Source: JASEHD01 sp964471945 (GTDB taxonomy: Bacteria > Bacteroidota > Ignavibacteria > UBA10030 > SZUA-254). Taken from it: 30,155 nt of DNA. How positions within the stretch are numbered: the stretch's first letter is position 1; each line of letters begins with the position of its first letter. Below the pieces are notes generated by a model. It did not search any database. It was not told where the DNA came from and saw nothing but the letters and a program-made list of their open reading frames with translations. The position numbers and the translations under genes are program-made. The DNA lies in assembly GCA_964471945.1 (NCBI GenBank), contig CAYYIJ010000019.1, positions 1 through 30,155 of the forward strand. Reading direction: 5' to 3'. Positions 24,501 through 30,155 of this stretch are shown piece by piece.

Positions 24501-27500
24501 ATTGCTTAGAATATGCTCTGATTCGCGAATCTCATTTTCGAATGTCTTTCTCTGGCTGACATCGAAAAAGACGCTTACAACACCATATATATCTCCCGTT
24601 TTATTTCGGAGAGGTGAAAATGTACAACGAAAGTACATCTGCCTCTGAGTATCTGATTTATAATACGAGATGTCTTCCGATTGAATCACTGAACCTTCTA
24701 GAGCCTTCTTCAGGAGATCATCGATTTTGTATTCATGGTAAAATGGTAAAATTTCGGCGGCATTCTTACCTATCATTCCTTTTTCTGTCTTCCCAAAGAT
24801 TTTTTCCATCGCTTGATTTGAAGAAATGAATTTTAATCCCTTATCAAATACACATATACCATCTACGATGCTGGAAAAAATCTCTCGCGAAAAAGAATTT
24901 TCTTTTGTCAATTCCGAAATGATTTGCTTTTCTTCAGTTATATCCCTGATTCCTCCGAAAACTTTAATAACTTCTTGATGCTCATCTTTTACAACATTGA
25001 TAATATCTCTTATCCAACGGTATTCAGCTTTCCCTTTCGGTAATACTCGATATTCGTTTACGGTTGGTTGTATAATTTCCTGAAGTTTAGTCATTCGCTC
25101 AAGAATAATCTTTTTATCTTCGGGGTGAATCAACCGCAGCCATAAATCTTTAGTTCGTTGGAAATCTTGTGCTCTGTAACCAACAAGTTCTTCTATCTTG
25201 GGGCTAAGGAGAATATATGCACCATTGGGATGTGTTATATATAAAATCTCAGAACTCGATTCGATTAATTTACTTTTTTGATTCTCCGATTCTCTTATCT
25301 TCTGGTATACGAAAGCATTGGTGATTGAACTCCCCAGGTTATTTCCGATTGCCGTGAAAAGATCAAAGGAATACCGAGCATTTTCTTTCTTTGTGCATAA
25401 AATAATCAGTCCGATAAATTTCTCACGTGCGATCAAAGGAATAAAACTAATCTCCCGGATTCCTGATTCCTTAAACATCGCACGAAAAGATAAATAACTT
25501 GGATAACGGGCAATGGATATATTATGCGGCGTTTGTGTTTTAGCAAGCAAGCCACCGATTCCTTCTTCTAAATTTAACGTGGATAACTTCTTATTAAATA
25601 CCTCCGGGAAATTTCTACCATGTACAATCTTAAGAGCATTCGATTCATCATCTTTTAGATATATTGCTCCGATTTCCCATGATAAAACATCCATCAATTT
25701 ATGTAAACCGCTCTGAGTCAGTTTGGGCACGTCTAAAAAGCTTACTAATGATGGTAAGATTTCTTTAATAAGTTGACTTTCTTCAAGTTTCAAATGTAAT
25801 TCTTCTTTTAACTTGTTTTTTTCTGTTTTATCATAGAAGTATCCAACGAAATAGTTTTCCCTTCCTTCATGAATCGGTACTAAGGTAAGTTCACATAATA
25901 AATCCTTTTTATCACGCCGACATCCATGAAATTCAATGACCGATACCTTTCCCTTACCTGATGTGTATCTAAGAAGTAACTCCTTAATACGTTCTTTATC
26001 GGATTCCTCAACAACAATTTCGATAGGTTTATCGAGGATATCTTGATTCGATTCATATCCAAATAATTCCAACACCGCCTTATTCACGTAAACATAACAA
26101 CCATCTTGTATTAGGGCTGCGGGACCAATAGCAGTTTCAACAAGATGACGATAACGTTGCTCAGATTGACTCAATTGCTCAATGAGTTGTTTTTGTTTTG
26201 TGATATCGACAATAGAGATTTGAGTGCATTGTTTGCGTTGGTATGTTATTTCGCTAAGTGTTAATTGACATTGAAAAGTTCCACCACCTTTGCTTACACA
26301 TTCAGCATCGATAGTTTTTGATTCACTTTTATTTTTTAATTCTCTTATCGCTCGTTGGTATCGCTTGAATGATTCTTGGGTTAGAAATTCTTTTATATCG
26401 ACTTCCTTGATCTTCGTATCAGATTCTACTGAAAATAATTTTTTAAATATCTTATTGACATATTGCAGCATATTATCGTGAACGATGACGATCGCAATTG
26501 ATGAGCTGTCAACTACCCTTTCATATCCTTCCATTCTTTGTTGCAACACTCGCTCAAATCTCTTTTGCTCCGAGAGATCATGGATAATTCCAAAATATAG
26601 CGAGTCGGAGATGTTAGATATTTGGATCTCAACAGGAATATGTGTGCCATTTTTCTTGATTATATCAAGTGTTATTACTCCTTTTTTTCTTCTTTTCAAT
26701 TCCTGAAAAAATCGCAAAGATCGGAAACGATGCTTGTCTGAAACGATCGAAAACGGATTAATCAATTTTAATTCATCTATTGAATACCCCAGTAAAATTG
26801 ATGTTCGTGGGTTAACCTCGCGATAATCGCCTGCTCTATCGAAGATAAACATTGCCACAGTCGATCCACGAAACAGATTCTCATATCGCGCCTCAAGTAT
26901 AGAAATTACGGCATCAGACAAAAGCAATGGTTTACCCAAAGTTTGTTCTTCAGAAAACGGCTTTGATAATTCTCGAATATCAAATTTCAAAGGAAGTATA
27001 TCGTGTACCATATATCTTCCTTTGCAAGTCAGAGGCAAACAGTAAATTTGATCTTGATGTTTAATGAAATCGATACAGATTGTTACTTCGTCTTTCATCT
27101 TAATAAGATTTGAGATCTGAAAATTGGACCGGAGAGCTGAGCAAATCAGAACCGAATTTTTCTTCTGGACTAAAGAAACAAGAAATTCGAATAACTCGAC
27201 AACCTTTTGCTCCGATCCAAGAGGTTTTATCCAACTTGAAAGCTCATCGAGAATTAGATATGAATGTTTTACATTTTTATCAGCAAATCGTTTTATTTCC
27301 TTTATAAGTTTCGTGCTACTTTTAATGTTGAGCTTCTGTATAGACAAAGTTTTAAGTTTTTTATTGTTTAAAAATACTGGAAGTTCTATGTCATCAACTG
27401 AAAGGTATATGACAGGCAGATGAGAATAAGTTGAATAGTTTGTGATCGAATGGATAATATCGTAAAACGGCTCGGGATCAGAGAGAAATGCTAAAAATGA

Positions 27501-27572
27501 ATCAGCAGGGTATAAATTCCCTATGATATGATCGAATTTGGGTAAACCTGTTGAAAATACCTTTTTAGACAT
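21564..27572 (-). CDS. Giant cytoplasmic hybrid-sensor histidine kinase (KaiC-like, 7 PAS, 4 GAF)
   Basis: The 2002 residues carry no transmembrane helix. My domain reading: degenerate KaiC/RadA-like RecA fold 5-205; PAS 226-338, 345-462, 468-590; GAF 600-760; PAS 765-885, 893-1010, 1015-1135; GAF 1150-1303; PAS 1308-1430; GAF 1440-1603 and 1610-1760; HisKA 1770-1845 with phospho-accepting H1786 in VVSHDLKEPL; HATPase 1885-1998 with N-box FRNLISNAVKFN, G1 DNGIGID and G2 EGTGAGLAIVKK. The N-terminal domain begins like KaiC (TGLPKFDHIIG) and keeps a Walker B-like YLILDE, but the Walker A position reads SDPEPFYD, so nucleotide binding is unlikely. Kinase residues are intact. The response regulator follows after eight bases. 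Domain edges are approximate; the call as a PAS/GAF histidine kinase is firm. Confidence 0.93.
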   Translation of the reverse strand: MSKKVFSTGLPKFDHIIGNLYPADSFLAFLSDPEPFYDIIHSITNYSTYSHLPVIYLSVDDIELPVFLNNKKLKTLSIQKLNIKSSTKLIKEIKRFADKNVKHSYLILDELSSWIKPLGSEQKVVELFEFLVSLVQKKNSVLICSALRSNFQISNLIKMKDEVTICIDFIKHQDQIYCLPLTCKGRYMVHDILPLKFDIRELSKPFSEEQTLGKPLLLSDAVISILEARYENLFRGSTVAMFIFDRAGDYREVNPRTSILLGYSIDELKLINPFSIVSDKHRFRSLRFFQELKRRKKGVITLDIIKKNGTHIPVEIQISNISDSLYFGIIHDLSEQKRFERVLQQRMEGYERVVDSSSIAIVIVHDNMLQYVNKIFKKLFSVESDTKIKEVDIKEFLTQESFKRYQRAIRELKNKSESKTIDAECVSKGGGTFQCQLTLSEITYQRKQCTQISIVDITKQKQLIEQLSQSEQRYRHLVETAIGPAALIQDGCYVYVNKAVLELFGYESNQDILDKPIEIVVEESDKERIKELLLRYTSGKGKVSVIEFHGCRRDKKDLLCELTLVPIHEGRENYFVGYFYDKTEKNKLKEELHLKLEESQLIKEILPSLVSFLDVPKLTQSGLHKLMDVLSWEIGAIYLKDDESNALKIVHGRNFPEVFNKKLSTLNLEEGIGGLLAKTQTPHNISIARYPSYLSFRAMFKESGIREISFIPLIAREKFIGLIILCTKKENARYSFDLFTAIGNNLGSSITNAFVYQKIRESENQKSKLIESSSEILYITHPNGAYILLSPKIEELVGYRAQDFQRTKDLWLRLIHPEDKKIILERMTKLQEIIQPTVNEYRVLPKGKAEYRWIRDIINVVKDEHQEVIKVFGGIRDITEEKQIISELTKENSFSREIFSSIVDGICVFDKGLKFISSNQAMEKIFGKTEKGMIGKNAAEILPFYHEYKIDDLLKKALEGSVIQSEDISYYKSDTQRQMYFRCTFSPLRNKTGDIYGVVSVFFDVSQRKTFENEIRESEHILSNVIDTMGDILILTDLAGRVIQINKAFIQLLGYSRAEVNGCDFPYPWLIEEEMGRLVLWISNLREHNWLHDFDMTIRAKDGRLIPVSLSTTLLRNSMGEPIAMLNIARNITERKRLMKDLENRNRQIEMLNRIVTKANQTMDFREIFKTLTKEIQDIIFCDDITIEQLVANDTAIKVIASTGKNYGRILDITKTTIPYIVDEHSPLLISDCKSHEKYMRLQSYQDGYRSQISLPFSMKGKIIGTLNLACKEPFSFTEEHTSTLVPVVQQIGAIIDRIQLFRRVSEDSAYIHNLLDSIDSIVYTVDTHLQIREVNRAWHKFIKEFGEIELNDYYEKNLFDVLPSEPLKNMYYEVVTKLLNGSIKIFSQEFIFRTHKGDRVYQISINPMIIELKIVGLVFTQTDISTLKLTEAELKKSNDQLLALHEISTVLSSSLDLQKMLHSALPLLKNIINATAIIVYLQERVGDDLILAHQVGFDMDKYATIQRIQQSVSATGQVTKKKEAMYISDKAYLDERIIPANREILKDLQIIAMAIIPLLSKDRVIGALDIFYNNTHEYSAQEQQILTLVGNQLGAAIENTALYHEIRSQVERLTVLYDLSQQLTSTLNVDQIFQAVYKHVKQIAPCKNFMIDLYNEKQKMITPAFYLDSSRSEEPFTPAIAQPIFSKFTDIYEQVVISKNAYQSPDNKVVIIPMLSKGIIIGIMSVVVDEATIYTDTHLKLLESIGNLTAIALEKGKLYEETLQKSIEIQRRNRELDDFTYVVSHDLKEPLISVEGFSKIIQADYQDIIQAEGKEYLDSIVTATARMKGLIDDLLLLSRISRLSESFKNVPIKSILNEIKTDMEYTIKQKRVSIVIPDDLPVIFGNETQLKIVFRNLISNAVKFNNNQCPLVEVGFQNMENNYYLFFIKDNGIGIDKDFHDKIFVIFQRLNRREEYEGTGAGLAIVKKIIELHQGKIWLESELGKGSTFFFTVPKEITQEI

Positions 27573-27629
27573 TTTATAATAAAATTAAAACCTAATAAAA
27601 AGGTAAGAAATTTTGGAGAGAGTTCAAAT

Positions 27630-27656
27630 AAAAAAGGCGTCCTCAATGAAGACGCC
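27630..27656 (-). terminator. Intrinsic terminator after the beta-barrel gene
   Basis: On the minus strand a GGCGTC/GACGCC six-pair stem with a nine-base loop (arms 27651-27656 and 27636-27641) is followed by six T residues. It lies 22 bases after the stop of the gene ending at 27678 and before the kinase gene, so the kinase operon needs its own promoter in the remaining ~57 bases; I could not pick out clear -35 and -10 boxes there. Confidence 0.88.
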
Positions 27657-27677
27657 CTTATAAATTCTTATTTAATT

Positions 27678-28367
27678 TTACCAATAAGCAGCTAATGTAA
27701 AGCTAATAGTTGAAAATCCAATCGTCATTTCAGATGGCAGATCCGAAGATGTTTTTATTCCACCTGCTGGTGTATAATCAACAGTACCGCTAGATGTCTT
27801 TAACCCAAGACGATATTCAGCCCCGAGGCTAATCCTATCATAAATGAAATAATCAAAACCTATTAAGCCAGCCGCACCGAATTCAGATAAAGAACCTTCT
27901 GTTTTATTGGTTTTTGTCGGTTGGCTTGAATTTGGCTCTTCAAATGTACCTGAGTACATGATAATGTTTGCTGCGGCACCAATAAAAGCAACGAAAGGAC
28001 CAGATTTCATGAGATTGGACTGAATTCCAGCTTCTAAACCAAATGCCATCCCTGATTCAGTCTCATCTGCATTGCCTGCAACCACGGCTTTTTGCGTCTT
28101 GCTTTTCATACCGAACAACAAGGCGGCATTTGCGGCAAGATCATTTGATAGGTAATACTTCATACCAATGCCATTTACTGTTGGCAGAGTAATTCCTGAA
28201 ATAGTTCTGGTATCAGCACGATAAGAGCTTGCACCCAGATTACTTAAGCCATTAAATTGAAATAATAGAGCTTTGTCACCTTCATTCGTCATTGCAGTAA
28301 CATCGCCTGCATATGATAACTGCCCGATCATCAAAATGGCTGTAAAAACGAGAATCAATTTTTTCAT
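27678..28367 (-). CDS. Outer-membrane beta-barrel protein
   Basis: The 229-residue precursor has a clear signal peptide (MKKLILVFTAILMIGQLSYA, cut before GDV). The mature part alternates hydrophobic strands with polar loops (GIGMKYYLSNDLAANAALLFG, SEFGAAGLIGFDYFIYD, ISLGAEYRLGLK) and ends in ISFTLAAYW, with the terminal aromatic residue recognised by the BAM machinery. Size suggests eight to ten strands. The gene is a single transcription unit: consensus promoter at 28440-28468, AAAGGA six bases before the ATG, terminator at 27630-27656. Probably well expressed. No specific function can be assigned. Confidence 0.85.
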   Translation of the reverse strand: MKKLILVFTAILMIGQLSYAGDVTAMTNEGDKALLFQFNGLSNLGASSYRADTRTISGITLPTVNGIGMKYYLSNDLAANAALLFGMKSKTQKAVVAGNADETESGMAFGLEAGIQSNLMKSGPFVAFIGAAANIIMYSGTFEEPNSSQPTKTNKTEGSLSEFGAAGLIGFDYFIYDRISLGAEYRLGLKTSSGTVDYTPAGGIKTSSDLPSEMTIGFSTISFTLAAYW

Positions 28368-28439
28368 AATGTATCCTTTATGTTGTTTTATTAATTAGTG
28401 AATTAAAATAATTTAAACTACAACAAATTTACGTATGTG

Positions 28440-28468
28440 ATTATACTAAAAAAATAATACTTTGTCAA
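28440..28468 (-). promoter_or_regulatory. Consensus sigma-70 promoter of the beta-barrel gene
   Basis: On the minus strand TTGACA (28463-28468) and TATAAT (28440-28445) are separated by exactly 17 bases, a perfect match to the bacterial housekeeping consensus. Transcription should start near 28433, giving a leader of about 66 bases to the ATG at 28367. Bacteroidetes proper usually use a different consensus (TTTG...TAnnTTTG), so this helps to place the organism outside that class. Confidence 0.88.
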
Positions 28469-28567
28469 GTACTTTTTTATTAATTCTTTAAGAATCCCCT
28501 GTAACTGCTTATATTTTAACGAATAAGAGAATATTTATCTTTTTTAATAAAACCAAAATCATTAGAT

Positions 28568-28600
28568 AAAAACAGAAAGGAAGCCATTCGCGCTTCCTTT
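28568..28600 (-). terminator. Intrinsic terminator after the truncated barrel gene
   Basis: A perfect nine-pair stem AAAGGAAGC/GCTTCCTTT (28576-28584 with 28592-28600) with a seven-base loop is followed on the minus strand by CTGTTTTT. It lies 21 bases after the stop at 28622. The strong terminator suggests the upstream remnant was once a working gene. Confidence 0.85.
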
Positions 28601-28621
28601 TCGTTAAATCGATGATATCAA

Positions 28622-29125
28622 CTAAAATTTAAAATCCACTCCGATTTCGAAAGCAGAATAACTCATGCTGCCAAGACCAATACGAGCCGAGCCAGCGAGA
28701 TTTTCAGAAAACCAATATCTAATTCCTCCATTCCCACCAAGGAATAATCCACCCCATGTCGGAGAGGTATATTGATAACCATGGGGTCCGTGATATTTAA
28801 CTGAACCAATGTCATATGCTAAAACTAAGCCCACCCACGGATCAAGTTTATTGTTCTCAAATTGAAAATGATAATTTACTTGCCCTCCTATCATGATGTC
28901 AGTGTATTTCCATCCCCAATCTTCACCAAAATATGATCCAATATTTTTGCTCCAACTCCAATATCTGAATAATCCCCCGATGCCAAGAATACCAGAACCC
29001 ATGTCAGTATCCATCGCATACTCATAATTTAAACCAAAGATAGGTGTAGAACCATAAAAATACAACCCAAGACTCGGGCCAAAATAGCTTTTCTCTTTAA
29101 CAAATTGTGCTGAGGCAAAAATTGT
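28622..29125 (-). pseudogene. 5'-truncated outer-membrane beta-barrel gene
   Basis: The open frame runs from 29125 to 28622 and begins, after an in-frame TAA at 29126-29128, with TIFASA|QFVKEKSYFGPSLGL. TIFASA-Q looks exactly like the end of a signal peptide with its A-x-A cleavage site, but the charged start and hydrophobic core are missing and no ATG exists in the frame; the first usable start is a TTG at 29065, which would remove the first strand and any export signal. The rest is barrel-like (LGIGGLFRYWSWSK, GGQVNYHFQFE, SENLAGSARIGLG) and ends in FEIGVDFKF. The missing sequence lies against the palindromic element and the acyl-CoA dehydrogenase gene. If translated from the TTG it would make a 147-residue cytoplasmic protein. 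Confidence 0.7.
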
Positions 29126-29151
29126 TTAGTTAGTTATAGTTTATATAATCT

Positions 29152-29281
29152 GAAACCTCTGAAAAACTTTTTTCATCATTATGTCATTCTGAACGAAGTG
29201 AAGAATCTTTCTCGTTTTTGCAAGTCAAGATGTTTCGCTCCGCTCAACATGACAACTAATTATGAATTTTTCAGAGGTTTC
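29152..29281. mobile_element. MITE/REP-like palindromic element, 130 bp
   Basis: The element has perfect 15-bp terminal inverted repeats (gaaacctctgaaaaa at 29152-29166 and its complement at 29267-29281) and is flanked by a 5-bp direct repeat AATCT (29147-29151 and 29282-29286), as left by transposition. Inside is a second imperfect inverted repeat with 28-base arms (29182-29209 and 29227-29254; 21 of 28 pairs match), whose left arm begins TGTCATTCTGAACGAAGTG. Similar TCATTCTGAGCGAAGCGAAG sequences are, as I recall, scattered through many genomes. It encodes no protein, so it would be moved by a transposase elsewhere. It sits 9 bases after the acyl-CoA dehydrogenase stop and may fold as its 3' hairpin. 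Confidence 0.75.
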
Positions 29282-29290
29282 AATCTTATT

Positions 29291-30155
29291 TCAATCTTTC
29301 AACAATCCCCTCGAAATCACAATCCGTTGCACTTCTGAAGTTCCTTCGTATATCTCTGTGATTTTTGCATCTCTTAGAAAACGCTCTACTTTATATTCTT
29401 GAACATATCCATAACCTCCATGAATTTGAATCGCTTCTAAGGCAGCATCTACAGCGACTTTTGAAGCATATAGTTTAGCCATCGCTGAAGCATTACCATA
29501 GGGTTTATTAATATCCTTTAAAGCAGCAGCTTTAAGTGTTAAAAGTCTCGCTGCATCTACTTTTGTAGCCATTTCTGCGATTTTAAATTGAATCGCTTGA
29601 AAATCAGCTAAATATTTACCGAATGCCTTTCGTTCTTTAGAATATAAAACTGATGCATCCAGACTCGCCTGAGCAATTCCTATTGCCTGTGCAGCAATAC
29701 CAATTCTACCACCATCTAACGTCATCATTGCAAATTTAAAACCAAAACCCTCATCACCAATTCTATTTTCAGCGGGGATTTTACAATTATCAAATGCTAA
29801 TGATACCGTATCGGAACTTCGGATGCCCAGCTTTTTCTCTTTTCTTGCGACTGAAAATCCTGACATTCCTTTTTCAACTACAAATGCACTAATTCCATGC
29901 GATCCTTTAGCTTTATCGGTTGCTGCTATTACAAGAACTATATCCGCAGTAGATCCATTCGTAATAAAATTTTTAGTTCCGTTCAAGATATAATCATTTC
30001 CAGATTTTTCAGCTGTAGTCTTTTGATTTGTAGCATCACTTCCTGCTTCGGGTTCAGAGAGAGCAAAGGCACCAAGTTTATTACCTATTGCCAACGGAAA
30101 AAGATATTTTTTCTTCTGTTCCTCTGTTCCCCATTCATTGATACCATAGCAAACC
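29291..30155 (-). CDS. Acyl-CoA dehydrogenase, N-terminal part outside the window
   Basis: The frame is open to the right edge, so the gene starts beyond the window; upstream of the TTG that opens the internal frame the sequence continues as CYGINEWGTEEQKKKYLFPL, a normal family segment. Visible motifs: FALSEPEAGSDA (flavin/substrate loop), NGTKNFITNG, SDTVSLAFDNCKIP, ERKAFGKYLADFQAIQFKIA, IHGGYGYVQEYKVERFLRDA and IYEGTSEVQ with the likely catalytic glutamate. These match short/branched-chain acyl-CoA dehydrogenases, which oxidise acyl-CoA to enoyl-CoA with FAD and pass electrons to ETF. Chain-length preference cannot be told. About 288 residues are present of the usual 380. Confidence 0.95.
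   Translation of the reverse strand, partial: VCYGINEWGTEEQKKKYLFPLAIGNKLGAFALSEPEAGSDATNQKTTAEKSGNDYILNGTKNFITNGSTADIVLVIAATDKAKGSHGISAFVVEKGMSGFSVARKEKKLGIRSSDTVSLAFDNCKIPAENRIGDEGFGFKFAMMTLDGGRIGIAAQAIGIAQASLDASVLYSKERKAFGKYLADFQAIQFKIAEMATKVDAARLLTLKAAALKDINKPYGNASAMAKLYASKVAVDAALEAIQIHGGYGYVQEYKVERFLRDAKITEIYEGTSEVQRIVISRGLLKD

Noticed and set aside
21564..27572. Circadian-clock role because of the KaiC-like domain
   Set aside because: The domain lacks a Walker A motif, occurs once instead of as a tandem, and there is no kaiA or kaiB nearby.
29126..29179. MMKKVF reading upstream of the truncated barrel gene as a genuine start
   Set aside because: Two in-frame TAA codons follow before TIFASA, and the ATG lies inside the mobile element.
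1..30155. CRISPR arrays, tRNA and rRNA genes
   Set aside because: I looked on both strands and saw no regularly spaced repeats, cloverleaf patterns or rRNA signatures; a tRNA could still be missed without a covariance search.

Overview
The window reads as a chromosomal segment of an AT-rich, diderm bacterium. Small outer-membrane beta-barrel proteins, a NatA/NatB-type ABC exporter, a very large soluble multi-PAS/GAF histidine kinase and a 23S-IVS-type four-helix-bundle protein together suggest the Bacteroidota/Chlorobiota side of the tree, perhaps Ignavibacteria-like. That placement is an inference from gene content, not from a marker search. Two promoters have near-perfect TTGACA / TATAAT spacing.

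Layout. (1) 1-1810, plus strand: a tripartite HipBST-type toxin-antitoxin operon (HipB repressor, free-standing HipS, HipT kinase). It is preceded by a TTGACA-17-TATATT promoter and four 18-bp operator-like sites spaced about 40, 31 and 41 bp apart. (2) 1811-2666: mostly debris, with a decayed DUF4160/DUF2442 gene pair on the minus strand and an A-B-A'-B' complementary-segment array that could form a pseudoknot. (3) 2667-15648, minus strand: one compact, mostly overlapping gene run. Transcribed from the right it reads nuoJ, nuoK, a four-helix-bundle gene, nuoL, a MNT nucleotidyltransferase, a HEPN protein, nuoM, then an Mrp/Mbh-type cation antiporter set (E, F, G, MbhD-like, MbhE-like, B, C and three D-like subunits with a small two-helix protein between the last two). 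No nuoN follows nuoM. (4) 15708-19931, minus strand: a small beta-barrel protein, NatB-like permease, NatA-like ATPase and asparaginyl-tRNA synthetase, closely spaced and possibly co-transcribed with the complex I genes. (5) 20003-27572, minus strand: a two-component operon made of a 2002-residue kinase with a degenerate KaiC-like N-terminus, a response regulator whose C-terminal half resembles a histidine-less DHp domain, and an internally duplicated membrane protein. (6) 27630-30155, minus strand: a beta-barrel gene with consensus promoter and terminator, a 5'-truncated beta-barrel pseudogene, a 130-bp MITE/REP-like palindromic element with 15-bp perfect terminal inverted repeats and a 5-bp target duplication, and the 3' part of an acyl-CoA dehydrogenase gene.

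How they work together. The central run would make the membrane arm of respiratory complex I together with an Mrp-type Na+/H+ antiporter, giving five NuoL/M/N-like subunits in one transcription unit. The unusual point is that toxin-antitoxin-like genes (MNT-HEPN) and a four-helix-bundle gene sit inside the nuo part with 1-25 nt overlaps or 2-43 nt gaps, so they are expected to be co-expressed with respiration. The second notable system is the kinase/regulator/membrane-protein operon, whose kinase has an inactive-looking RecA-fold domain and whose regulator has a pseudo-phosphotransfer domain.
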